Shown in pieces: positions 31,984 through 40,650 of a DNA stretch of 64,000 bases. The position numbers and the translations under genes were made by a program. The stretch spans positions 496,001 through 560,000 of the forward strand of contig NZ_NIUY01000002.1 of the NCBI RefSeq assembly GCF_002205795.1. Direction: 5' to 3'. Positions within the stretch are counted from its first letter, which is position 1. Each line of letters starts with the position of its first letter. The notes under the pieces were generated by a model, which was not told the origin of the DNA, did no database searches, and saw only the letters and a program-made list of their open reading frames with translations. Source of the DNA: Chryseobacterium sp. VAUSW3. GTDB lineage: Bacteria > Bacteroidota > Bacteroidia > Flavobacteriales > Weeksellaceae.

Positions 31984-34386
31984 ATGAGAATTAAACTAAC
32001 ATTAGTTGCCCTTCTCTACGCAGGATTTACCTTTGCGCAGGAGAGCATAACCTACCAGCAGCCTTCTGCTGAAATTCTTCAGCTTGCAGATTTCCAGCGG
32101 GCACCAAGTGTAATGATGGACAGTAAAAAGGAATGGCTCATTTTTTCTTACCGCCCAACGTACAAATCTCTTGATGATCTTAATCAGGAAGAAATGCGCC
32201 TTGCAGGTTTACGGGTAAATCCTGTGACCAATATCTCGAGTACGATAACATACGTTAATAACTTAAAAATTAGAAAGTTAAAAGACAAAAACGAAATTCA
32301 GGTTAAAGGGCTTCCAGCGAACGCTAAAATTGCTTACACCAGCTTTTCACCAGACGAAAAGAAACTTGCATTTACCAACACCACAGCCAAAGGAGTAGAA
32401 CTTTGGATACTTGATCTGGCCACAGCTACCGCAAAAAAACTTACAGGCGATCAACTAAATGCCAATTTAGGCACTCCGTATGTTTGGATGAAAGATTCGG
32501 AAACACTTTTGGTAAAGCAGATTCCTGCCAGCAGAAGTGCGCTGATTGATGATAAAAAAATGCTTCCGGCCGGACCTACGGTTTCAAACGCTGACGGAAA
32601 AGTATCCCAAAACAGAACCTATCAGGATTTGCTTAAAAACCCACAGGATGAAGCCAATTTCGAAACTTTAGCCAAAGCAGAACTTGTAAAAGTTTCGCTT
32701 AACGGGAACCAGCAGCCTTTCAAGCCGGCAGCAATTTATTCAGGGATGAGTTTTTCACCGGACGGAAGCTACTTGATGCTCACGACCATCCAGCGACCTT
32801 ATTCGTATATCGTTCCGCTGAGCCGTTTCCCTATGACTTCTACAGTTTTCGACAAAGACGGAAATTCAGTGAAAACTGTAAATGAAATTCCACTCACTGA
32901 AATTATGCCTAAAGGATTTTCTTCGGTAAGAACCGGAAAAAGAAATATGAGCTGGAGAGACGATCAGCCTGCAACTTTAGTATATGCAGAGGCATTAGAT
33001 GGAGGCGACCAGTCTAAAAATGTAGATTACCGCGACGAGATTTTCCTTTGGGAAGCACCTTTCAACAATACACCGAAATCTTTTTTTAAAACCAAACAGC
33101 GTTTCAGCGGTATCGATTGGTCAAATGGAGATTTCGCCATTATTTCCGACAGTTGGTATGATACGAGAAATACCAAATCTTATCTCATCAATTTAAAGAA
33201 TAACAGTTCAAAAATCATTGACGACCGCAATTATCAGGATGTTTACAGTGATCCGGGTAACTTTAATACGACAAAAAACCAATACGGAAGAACGGTTATT
33301 GATACCAAAAACAACAAAGCGTATCTTGTAGGCGAAGGATTTACAAAAGACGGCCAGTTTCCTTTTATTGATGAAGTAGATATGAGTTCTTCATCGAAAA
33401 AGAGAATTTACACCTCGAAACTGAAGAATTCCAAAGAAAATATCATCGATATTTTAGATGCGAAATCCGGAAATGTTCTTGTGGTAGAACAGTCATCCAA
33501 CCAATATCCGAATTATTCTATCAGAAATATTAAAAACGGAAAGGGAACTGCGGTAACTCATTTCGCAAATCCTTTTGAAAGCATTAAAAATGTATACAAA
33601 GAAGTTATCAAATACAAAAGAAATGATGGAGTAGAACTTACCGGAACGCTTTATCTGCCGGCAAACTTCGACAGAAAAAACCCGAAAGAAAAATTACCTC
33701 TGCTAATTTGGGCTTATCCTACAGAATACAAAGACAAAAATACGGCAGGACAAAACACCCAAAATCCTAACGATTTTACTTTCCCAAGTTACGGCTCGTT
33801 CATTTATTGGGTGAACAAAGGCTACGCAGTTCTGGATGATGCTGCTTTCCCGATCATCGGCGAAGGAAAAGCAGAACCTAATGATACATTTTTACCTCAG
33901 TTGGTTGCCAACGGTAAGGCAGCCATTGATGCCGTAGATAAATTAGGCTATATCGACAGATCCAAAGTTGCAGTTGGCGGACATTCTTACGGCGCATTTA
34001 TGACTGCAAACCTGTTGACACATTCGAAAGATTATGCCTGCGGAATCGCGAGAAGCGGGGCTTATAACAGAACACTTACGCCGTTTGGATTCCAGTCTGA
34101 GCAAAGAAATTATTGGGATGTACCGGAAGTTTACAACACCATGTCGCCATTTATGAATGCTGACAAGATGAAAACGCCAATGTTGCTGATTCACGGTGAA
34201 GCTGATAATAATCCGGGAACATTTACTTTGCAAACGGAAAGGTATTTCCAAGCACTGAAAAATCTTGGTGCACCGGTAAGAATGGTACTTTTGCCAAAAG
34301 AATCTCATGGGTATGCAGCCAAAGAAAGTATTCTGCATGTCTTATGGGAGCAGGATCAGTTCCTTGAGAAATGTCTGAAAAAATAA
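31984..34386 (+). CDS. Exported S9-family prolyl oligopeptidase-like peptidase
   Basis: 800 residues with a signal peptide ending GFTFAQ. The N-terminal two thirds form a beta-propeller ('TSFSPDEKKLAFTN', 'MSFSPDGSYLMLTT'). The C-terminal alpha/beta-hydrolase carries the triad: S668 in GGHSYGAF, Asp in 'HGEADNNPGT' and His in 'KESHGY'. The subgroup resembles glutamyl or dipeptidyl peptidases of Bacteroidota. It probably releases amino acids from oligopeptides in the periplasm. A terminator follows directly. Confidence 0.93.
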   Translation: MRIKLTLVALLYAGFTFAQESITYQQPSAEILQLADFQRAPSVMMDSKKEWLIFSYRPTYKSLDDLNQEEMRLAGLRVNPVTNISSTITYVNNLKIRKLKDKNEIQVKGLPANAKIAYTSFSPDEKKLAFTNTTAKGVELWILDLATATAKKLTGDQLNANLGTPYVWMKDSETLLVKQIPASRSALIDDKKMLPAGPTVSNADGKVSQNRTYQDLLKNPQDEANFETLAKAELVKVSLNGNQQPFKPAAIYSGMSFSPDGSYLMLTTIQRPYSYIVPLSRFPMTSTVFDKDGNSVKTVNEIPLTEIMPKGFSSVRTGKRNMSWRDDQPATLVYAEALDGGDQSKNVDYRDEIFLWEAPFNNTPKSFFKTKQRFSGIDWSNGDFAIISDSWYDTRNTKSYLINLKNNSSKIIDDRNYQDVYSDPGNFNTTKNQYGRTVIDTKNNKAYLVGEGFTKDGQFPFIDEVDMSSSSKKRIYTSKLKNSKENIIDILDAKSGNVLVVEQSSNQYPNYSIRNIKNGKGTAVTHFANPFESIKNVYKEVIKYKRNDGVELTGTLYLPANFDRKNPKEKLPLLIWAYPTEYKDKNTAGQNTQNPNDFTFPSYGSFIYWVNKGYAVLDDAAFPIIGEGKAEPNDTFLPQLVANGKAAIDAVDKLGYIDRSKVAVGGHSYGAFMTANLLTHSKDYACGIARSGAYNRTLTPFGFQSEQRNYWDVPEVYNTMSPFMNADKMKTPMLLIHGEADNNPGTFTLQTERYFQALKNLGAPVRMVLLPKESHGYAAKESILHVLWEQDQFLEKCLKK

Positions 34387-34391
34387 TAATG

Positions 34392-34423
34392 AAAAGTCTT
34401 CCGTAATTCGGAGGACTTTTTTT
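34392..34423 (+). terminator. Terminator of the S9 peptidase gene
   Basis: AGTCTTCC / GGAGGACT arms (one wobble) around a short loop, followed by seven T. Confidence 0.85.
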
Positions 34424-34625
34424 AATCTCTGTGGTTTAGTTTACCGCATTATTATGAGAGTGAATAGAAACATATATTTTAATAGAAAAACATAAAACTC
34501 CTTTATCTGAAAATAATATAATTTAACATAATATAAATTATAGGAATTTTTTATGATCTTACCTATTTTAATAAAAAAATAAATTATCACTATCTTTACT
34601 GCGTTTTTGACCGTTATTGTTACTT

Positions 34626-34662
34626 TTCTGTAACCGTATATTTGATCAATTCTGTAACCGTA
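34626..34662 (+). promoter_or_regulatory. Direct repeat over the promoter of the paired lipoproteins
   Basis: TTCTGTAACCGTA occurs twice, at 34626-34638 and 34650-34662, 24 bp apart. The first overlaps the -7 box TATATTTG (34637-34644) and the second lies in the 5' leader. Candidate repressor or RNA-level site. The rest of the 288-bp gap from 34387 holds a terminator and AT-rich DNA without further signals that I can see. Confidence 0.55.
34637..34644 (+). promoter_or_regulatory. -7 box (TATATTTG) of the first lipoprotein
   Basis: Exact TAnnTTTG match, 30 bp before the ATG at 34675; it excludes the in-frame ATG at 34642. Confidence 0.7.
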
Positions 34663-34674
34663 AATATCATCAGT

Positions 34675-35133
34675 ATGAAATACTTTCTTTTAATACCCGC
34701 AATTGGTTTTTCCTTATTCAGCTGTAATCAAAATTCTGATAAAAAAAATCTTGCAGCCGATTCTCTGGCATCAGAAAATATAGAAACGTGTTATGAAGCT
34801 GTACACGGTCAGGATTCCGTAAAACTTTCTATAATTTATTCTTCCGGAAATATAACGGGAAGTTTACTGTACAATAATCCGCAGGCCAGCAATTCGTCAT
34901 CAGGAACTTTCACAGGAACCAAATCCGGAGATACACTGAAATTATTGTCCAGAACTGTAACCGGCGGAAATATCAGTTTCAACGAAATTTATCTTCTGAA
35001 CAAATCCGGTAAGCTCTATGAAGGCGTTGGTGAAGTTGAAAAAATCAATGATTCCACTACAGTTTTTTCAGATCCTACAAAAATCGATTTTAACAAGAGT
35101 TTTGTTTTTAGCAAAACTGAATGTAATTTCTGA
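34675..35133 (+). CDS. Lipoprotein, first of a paralogous pair
   Basis: 152 residues with a lipoprotein signal ending SLFSC. The mature part is a small beta-rich domain: 'ETCYEAVHGQDSVKLSIIY', 'GNITGSLLYNN', 'KSGDTLKL', 'EIYLLNKSGKLYEGVGEVE', with a C-terminal Cys. I recognise no named family. The next gene encodes a clear paralogue. The two conserved Cys (one early, one near the C-terminus) may form a disulfide. The start follows from the promoter at 34637. Function unknown. Confidence 0.85.
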   Translation: MKYFLLIPAIGFSLFSCNQNSDKKNLAADSLASENIETCYEAVHGQDSVKLSIIYSSGNITGSLLYNNPQASNSSSGTFTGTKSGDTLKLLSRTVTGGNISFNEIYLLNKSGKLYEGVGEVEKINDSTTVFSDPTKIDFNKSFVFSKTECNF

Positions 35134-35199
35134 TCCGACTTAACATAATATACATAAGGCTCAATTTTAAATTTATTTCCCCACAAAAAAATAAACTTT

Positions 35200-35712
35200 A
35201 TGAAAAACTTCTTTTTATTAGCATTTATCGTTCTTTCAGCAGTAAGTTGTGAGAAAAAATCTAATGAAACAGTTATTACTGAAGCTACGGCAGATTCTAC
35301 TGTTGTTGTTCCTGAAAGCAACGAACCTCTTGAATCTTCTACCCTACAGACCTGTTATATGGAAGTAGCTGGAAAAGACACGCTTTTTGTCTCTTTAGAT
35401 GACAATCTCGGTACGATAACGGGAAAAATGCGTTATAAAAATTTCGAAAAAGACAGCTCTATCGGTGATGTGATGGGAACCCAAAACGGAGATACACTTA
35501 AATTAAGTTATACATTTCAGGCAGAAGGTACCACTTCCGACCGTGAAATCTATTTCCTTAGAAAAGACGGAAATTTAATTGAAGGAATTGGTGAGCATAA
35601 AACCGAAGGAAACAGAGATTTCTATGCAAATCCCGCCCAACTAAAATATGAGGGACACACGCTGAAATCTGTTGATTGCACAGACTTTGAGAAAAATTTT
35701 AAATCAAAATAA
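35200..35712 (+). CDS. Lipoprotein, second of the paralogous pair
   Basis: 170 residues; lipoprotein signal ending AVSC. The mature domain parallels the preceding gene: 'QTCYMEVAGKDTLFVSL', 'GTITGKMRYKN', 'QNGDTLKLSY', 'EIYFLRKDGNLIEGIGEH' and a C-terminal 'SVDC'. It differs by a longer acidic linker after the lipobox and a basic tail (KNFKSK). The pair arose by tandem duplication. It lies 66 bp after the first and may share its transcript; no good -7 box is visible between them. Function unknown. Confidence 0.85.
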   Translation: MKNFFLLAFIVLSAVSCEKKSNETVITEATADSTVVVPESNEPLESSTLQTCYMEVAGKDTLFVSLDDNLGTITGKMRYKNFEKDSSIGDVMGTQNGDTLKLSYTFQAEGTTSDREIYFLRKDGNLIEGIGEHKTEGNRDFYANPAQLKYEGHTLKSVDCTDFEKNFKSK

Positions 35713-35735
35713 GTCCATTTAATTTTAAGAAAAAC

Positions 35736-35767
35736 AAAAAAGAGCGACCGGAAATGGTTGCTCTTTT
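35736..35767. terminator. Bidirectional terminator between lipoprotein and GH30 genes
   Basis: AGAGCGACC / GGTTGCTCT stem (one wobble), 6-base loop, A- and T-rich flanks on both sides. Confidence 0.85.
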
Positions 35768-35787
35768 CTTTGAAAAAATAAAACTGA

Positions 35788-37233
35788 TTATAGTACAATA
35801 GTCTGAATTGAATGTGCTGGCGCTGATAATTTAGCAGCCTGCCCTTCAATCCATAAATAAGTTTCGATGTCCTGATCAGACTCATTCATGATAACGGTTA
35901 CCAGTTCACCGTTCTCGTTCATGAAAGCGGTCGAAATTAAGGCTGCTCTGTTCGATGAATTACCAATTCTCTGCGATCCCGGCTTAATATATTTCGAAAC
36001 ATGACCGATATAATAGTATTCGTAGGTATAATGCACTTCGCCGGTTCTTGTATCGGCAATTATGGGTGCAAAACAGAAGTTCCCCACATGGTTTGGGCCG
36101 CCGGTCTCGTCGAGAAGGACATTCCAGTCTGTCCAAAGTGCAGTTCCTTTGTTGAAATCATTAAGCATATTGCGGCCGTAAAGTTCACCCAGCGAAACAT
36201 CATAAATCTGATCCATTTTAAACTGTTCTTTACAGCCTTCGGTAAATGCCAGAAACATATTAGGAAAGGCCTTCTGGGTTTCTTCCAAATTATCAAAAAG
36301 CTGGGTTTTGTTGTTCCAGGTTTCGTACCAGTGGTACCCAATTCCGTGGGCATATTTTGCAGTTTCCGGATCCTGCAAAGTGGTGGTTGCGCGCTGATAG
36401 ATTAAATCGCGGTTGTGATCCCATATAATTACCTGTTTGTCCTTATAGCCATTCTTCCATAAAGTCGGTCCAAGATTTTTTCTTAGAAAATCTCCTTCTT
36501 CTTCAGCAGTGTAAATGCAGCTTTCCCAGGTCTGGGTCGCCATTGGTTCGTTTTGGATGCTTAATCCCCAAACCGGCATTCCGCGTTTTTCATATTCTTT
36601 AATGAACTTGATGTAATATTCGGCCCAAGGCTGGTAATATTCATCTTTCAGACGGCCGCCTTTCAGCATGCTGTTGTTTGATTTCATCCAGGCTGGCGGA
36701 CTCCAGGGTGAAAAATAAAAGGTAAACTGGTTACCAATAAGTTTCTGAGCCTCTTTAATCATCGGGATTTTATACTTTTCGTCTCGTGCCACAGAAAAAG
36801 ATTTTAACGAAACGTCGCCTTCTTTCACATAATCGTAAGATGCACTAGAAAAGTCGCACGAATTCATGTTGGTTCGTACCACGGTGTATCCCAAACCATT
36901 TTTACCATAATACGCTTCCAGAATTTCTTTCTGTTTTGCTTTTGGCATTTTGTAAAGTGTTTCTGCAGAAGCATCTGTAATGGCGCCACCGATACCGATT
37001 AATTTCTGATATTTGAAATCGGGATCTACAAAAATACACGCATCGGTTTCTTTTGGCTGAGCAAATTTTTCGAATTTTACATAACCTTTATCCTGCAGTT
37101 TTTCTTTGGTTGCTGCATTGGTAACGATGAGTTTTGCCGTTTTTTTGGTATTGTTTTTCCAGTAATTCTGGCTGAAGGCATTTATGAAAGTTCCCAACAG
37201 GAAACATGAAATCAACGTTTTTCTCATTTTCAT
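35788..37233 (-). CDS. Glycoside hydrolase family 30 (glucosylceramidase-like)
   Basis: 481 residues with a signal peptide (cleavage near NAFSQ). The acid/base is E229 in SIQNEP and the nucleophile E332 in AFTEGC. 'FSPWSPPAWMK', 'GIGYHWYETW', 'ALWTDWNVLLDETGGPN' and 'YIGHVSKYIKPGSQRI' follow the GBA-like GH30 pattern with its C-terminal beta-sandwich. Members act on beta-glucosidic or beta-1,6-glucan bonds among others; the exact linkage cannot be read. Last gene of the SusCD locus, 30 bp behind the esterase. Confidence 0.93.
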   Translation of the reverse strand: MKMRKTLISCFLLGTFINAFSQNYWKNNTKKTAKLIVTNAATKEKLQDKGYVKFEKFAQPKETDACIFVDPDFKYQKLIGIGGAITDASAETLYKMPKAKQKEILEAYYGKNGLGYTVVRTNMNSCDFSSASYDYVKEGDVSLKSFSVARDEKYKIPMIKEAQKLIGNQFTFYFSPWSPPAWMKSNNSMLKGGRLKDEYYQPWAEYYIKFIKEYEKRGMPVWGLSIQNEPMATQTWESCIYTAEEEGDFLRKNLGPTLWKNGYKDKQVIIWDHNRDLIYQRATTTLQDPETAKYAHGIGYHWYETWNNKTQLFDNLEETQKAFPNMFLAFTEGCKEQFKMDQIYDVSLGELYGRNMLNDFNKGTALWTDWNVLLDETGGPNHVGNFCFAPIIADTRTGEVHYTYEYYYIGHVSKYIKPGSQRIGNSSNRAALISTAFMNENGELVTVIMNESDQDIETYLWIEGQAAKLSAPAHSIQTIVL

Positions 37234-37263
37234 TATTTTTTATACTTACTAAATGTTTTTCGG

Positions 37264-39192
37264 TTAATCAAGATTAACCCGATATCTTACTTTTTCTGTC
37301 GACAAAGGAAAATTATCAGTTCTGAAAGGTGAAACCGGAAGATTATTTTCTGTAACAAGATTGTTTTCAGAAGCATCACCCTTCCACCCAAACCTTACTG
37401 CTACTGGATTTTTTACCTTATCACTAATTACCACTACTCTATTTTTAAAAATTTTTGCTGTAGCCGGATAAAAAATTCTATCGTTTCCTGCAATTTCGAA
37501 ACCTTTGACTTCTGCAGAATTATCTGATGTTTTAAGGTTTACAGACGGTTTAAAACCGACCGAAATTTTATTTTTCTGGACTTTGAAATCTTTAAAAACC
37601 GGACTTACCTGGCCATTATTTAAGGCAAGATTTGCCAGTCTTTCACCTACTGATTTTTTATTTCCGGGGTGAATATCCTTTGGATTTCCGATGTCTGTAG
37701 TTACAACCATGCCTGTATTTTGTAATTTCAGAGTATTGGTCTGGGCTTCGCGCATTTCGGCCCAGGCGCTTCCTTCGTTACTGTTACCAGGCGTTTCAAA
37801 AGTTGCAAGCTGAACATAATAAAATGGCAGCTGTTTTCCGAATTTTTCTCTCCAACTGTTGATGAGTAAAGGAAAACTTTTATTGTATTCTGCGGCTCTG
37901 TCGGCATTGGATTCGCCCTGATACCAAAGGATTCCTTTGAGCTGAAAGGGAATTAGCGGTGCAATCATGGCATTGTAAGCCAACGACGGAAATTCATTTT
38001 CGTTGATTTTATTGAAGATTTTTTCGACTGTAATTTTCCAGTTTCCGGTGAGTGAAATTGAGGATTTTGAAGTGACGAGTTTTAATTTCTCAGGTTCGCC
38101 CCAAATTCCGCCGCCGCTACCGTTGTCCGTAATTTTTGCAACAATTATATTTTCACCCACTTTCAGCAGATTTTGTGGAACAGTGTAAACCCTTTCTGCA
38201 TCGTAGGAATTATTGGTTCCTATTTGTTTTCCATTGAAATACGTAACGTCTTCGTCATCGATCTGAGAAAGGAACAGTGTCGCATTTCCGGCAAGATCTT
38301 CCTGAGTTAAAATCACTTTTTTTCTGAGCCAAACAATTCCGTCTAATCCTTCAAAACCTTGGTCTTCCCATCTTTTTGGCTGGTAAATTTCAGGGAGTTT
38401 GGTATCATCAAAATCATTCTTCAGATAAAATGTTTCATTGAAATCCAAAGTATTTATCTGATGCTTTTTTTGAAGACCTGCTATTTTCGAAGCTGTAGAA
38501 AATTTTGTTAAAGAATCCAGAGAAATTTTCGGCATTTTTGAAATCATGTCCCGAAAATCCACCGAATTTTCAAACCCATTTCTCGGAATCCAGGTTTCCA
38601 CATTAGTACCGCCCCAGGAAGAATTAATCAATCCTATCGGAATTTTAGTTTCCCGGTACATATTCTTTGCGAAAAAATAAGCAACACCCGAGAAATCTCC
38701 TATCGTTGAAGCGTTGGCAATTTTCCACTCCGTTGGCGCAATATTTTTCTGAGGTAATGTGTTAATGGCTCTTTCAACTTTCAGATGTCTGATGAGAGGA
38801 AAATTCTGTTGAATTAATTCATCCTGAAAACCATCAACTCTGGCAAGATTCCACTCCATATTGCTTTGGCCGCTGCAGAGCCAAACATCGCCGATTAATA
38901 TATTTTTTAAAACAATTTCGTTACTGCCTGAAATTTTCATTTCAAACGGGCCACCAAATTTTTCTTCATTTAAAATTACTTTCCAGTTTCCGGAAGCATC
39001 AGTAACAGCCGTTTTTAGCTGATTTTTAAACGTAACCGTAACTTTCTCATTGGGCTCAGCAAATCCCCACACCGGAATTTTCGCATCCCGCTGCAAAACC
39101 AGATTGTGTGAGAAAAAATGAGGTACAGAAACAGTTGCCGTAAATAATTTTACAGCAAAAAAAAGTAATAAAATGATGATTTTCTGTTTCAT
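37264..39192 (-). CDS. SGNH-type carbohydrate esterase (sialate O-acetylesterase-like)
   Basis: 642 residues with a signal peptide. The nucleophile motif is 'WLCSGQSNMEW' at about 103-113; the oxyanion block 'SSWGGTNVETW' and the catalytic 'DIHPGNKKSVGERLA' follow. Between them lies an inserted beta-sandwich ('GENIIVAKITDNGSGGGIWG') like a sugar-binding domain. The family removes acetyl groups from sialic acids or from plant or microbial glycans. In a GH30 locus it most likely strips O-acetyl decorations so the glycosidases can act. Positioned between the two GH30 genes. Confidence 0.88.
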   Translation of the reverse strand: MKQKIIILLLFFAVKLFTATVSVPHFFSHNLVLQRDAKIPVWGFAEPNEKVTVTFKNQLKTAVTDASGNWKVILNEEKFGGPFEMKISGSNEIVLKNILIGDVWLCSGQSNMEWNLARVDGFQDELIQQNFPLIRHLKVERAINTLPQKNIAPTEWKIANASTIGDFSGVAYFFAKNMYRETKIPIGLINSSWGGTNVETWIPRNGFENSVDFRDMISKMPKISLDSLTKFSTASKIAGLQKKHQINTLDFNETFYLKNDFDDTKLPEIYQPKRWEDQGFEGLDGIVWLRKKVILTQEDLAGNATLFLSQIDDEDVTYFNGKQIGTNNSYDAERVYTVPQNLLKVGENIIVAKITDNGSGGGIWGEPEKLKLVTSKSSISLTGNWKITVEKIFNKINENEFPSLAYNAMIAPLIPFQLKGILWYQGESNADRAAEYNKSFPLLINSWREKFGKQLPFYYVQLATFETPGNSNEGSAWAEMREAQTNTLKLQNTGMVVTTDIGNPKDIHPGNKKSVGERLANLALNNGQVSPVFKDFKVQKNKISVGFKPSVNLKTSDNSAEVKGFEIAGNDRIFYPATAKIFKNRVVVISDKVKNPVAVRFGWKGDASENNLVTENNLPVSPFRTDNFPLSTEKVRYRVNLD

Positions 39193-39204
39193 AAATCAGG
39201 ATTT

Positions 39205-40650
39205 CTAAAAAATATACGTTGCTGCAGATTTTCCCGGAATTGTAACTGCGGCAGAGTTTCCTTTATATTTCAGATTAAAGTTTTCAGCGTTATCGCTCTC
39301 ATTCTGAACGATGAGCACGGTTTTACCCGAAGGTGTTACAAATGCTGCTGTAGCAATGTTCTCCGTTTGTGTTGAAGCAATTCTAACCGAATTCTGAGGT
39401 ACAAATTTCGAAGCATGTCCGATAATATAATACGCGACATTTCTGGTGAAATCCTGGGAAGAATTAACTGTAATTGCTCCTTTACATTCGGTACATCCGC
39501 CCGGTGTGTGTGGCTGGAACGCGGCATCGTTTGCTAGATTCCACTCCAAGGCGATTTTACTCCAGTTCCGCATGGAGCCGATGATTACGTTTTTTGTGTG
39601 CCAGTTTAAATCATCTTTGAAATTACCTTTAGAACCCGTCCACTGTTCGGTGAAATAAAGATTTTTGTCGGGATGTGCATTATGAACCGTACTTAAAGCT
39701 GAAATATCGCCTTCGTAAAGGTGAAAGGCAGATCCGTCTATATATTTACGTGCTTCAGAATCATTTAAAATATTGATGGCATATTCTGGCTTATTGCAAT
39801 TGTGATCATACACAACGATTTTCGTGGTAACTCCTGCTTTTTTAAACTCCGGGCCCAAATGATTTTTAATGAAATCTTTCTGCATTTCGGAAGTCATTAG
39901 AAGACTTGGATTATTACCGGGATGCAAAGGTTCGTTTTGAGGTGTAATTGCGTCAATTGTTATTCCCTCTTTTTTCATTCCCTGAATATATTTCACGAAA
40001 TATTTAGCGTAAACTCCGTAATATTCAGGTTTTAAACTTCCGCCAATTGAGCTTCCGTTGTCTTTCATCCAAACTGGCGGCGACCAGGGCGCTGCAATAA
40101 TTTTAATCTTGGGATTGATGGCGATAATTTCTTTCAGCATTGCAATTAAATCTTTGTCTCTTGCCAGAGAAAATTTCTCCAGATTTAAATCTGTTTGCCC
40201 AGCCGGTAAATCGTTATAAGAAAAGACTTCGGCATCCAAATCTGAGGCACCGATGCTTAACCGCAAGTAACTCACTGAAATCGAATTGCCGGAATTGCCA
40301 AAGATTTCATTTAAAAGTGCTTTTCTTTTGTCGACTGAAAGTGTGTTAATGACCTGAACGCTGCCACCTGTAAGGGTGTATCCAAAGCCATCAACGGTTT
40401 GAAATTTTTGTGTATCATCAATTTCAATAATTGGAAAATTGTTGGTATCTGTAGAAAACTGAAGGGAATTCTGCTGCTGAAGTTTTACCGAACCATCACC
40501 TTTTGTAAGCCAATATTCAATATTTTTTGCTCCTGAATTTTCGGTTTCTGTCAACACTCTATTCCCACAGGAAAGCAATGAAAAAAGTGCCACACCGCTA
40601 AGTGCAGCACTTTTTAGAAAAGAACGATTTGATTGTATAATCTTCATCAT
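39205..40650 (-). CDS. Second glycoside hydrolase family 30, lipoprotein
   Basis: 481 residues with a lipoprotein signal ending SLLSC, so probably surface- or periplasm-anchored. GH30 marks: 'GFGYTLTGGSVQVI', 'AAPWSPPVWMKDNG', the acid/base in 'ITPQNEPLHPGNNP' and the nucleophile in 'LYFTEQWTGS'; then 'KIALEWNLANDAAFQP' and the C-terminal sandwich. It diverges strongly from the other GH30 in this locus, consistent with a different subfamily, perhaps endo-beta-1,6-glucanase-like. Its start overlaps the susD stop by one base. Confidence 0.92.
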   Translation of the reverse strand: MMKIIQSNRSFLKSAALSGVALFSLLSCGNRVLTETENSGAKNIEYWLTKGDGSVKLQQQNSLQFSTDTNNFPIIEIDDTQKFQTVDGFGYTLTGGSVQVINTLSVDKRKALLNEIFGNSGNSISVSYLRLSIGASDLDAEVFSYNDLPAGQTDLNLEKFSLARDKDLIAMLKEIIAINPKIKIIAAPWSPPVWMKDNGSSIGGSLKPEYYGVYAKYFVKYIQGMKKEGITIDAITPQNEPLHPGNNPSLLMTSEMQKDFIKNHLGPEFKKAGVTTKIVVYDHNCNKPEYAINILNDSEARKYIDGSAFHLYEGDISALSTVHNAHPDKNLYFTEQWTGSKGNFKDDLNWHTKNVIIGSMRNWSKIALEWNLANDAAFQPHTPGGCTECKGAITVNSSQDFTRNVAYYIIGHASKFVPQNSVRIASTQTENIATAAFVTPSGKTVLIVQNESDNAENFNLKYKGNSAAVTIPGKSAATYIF

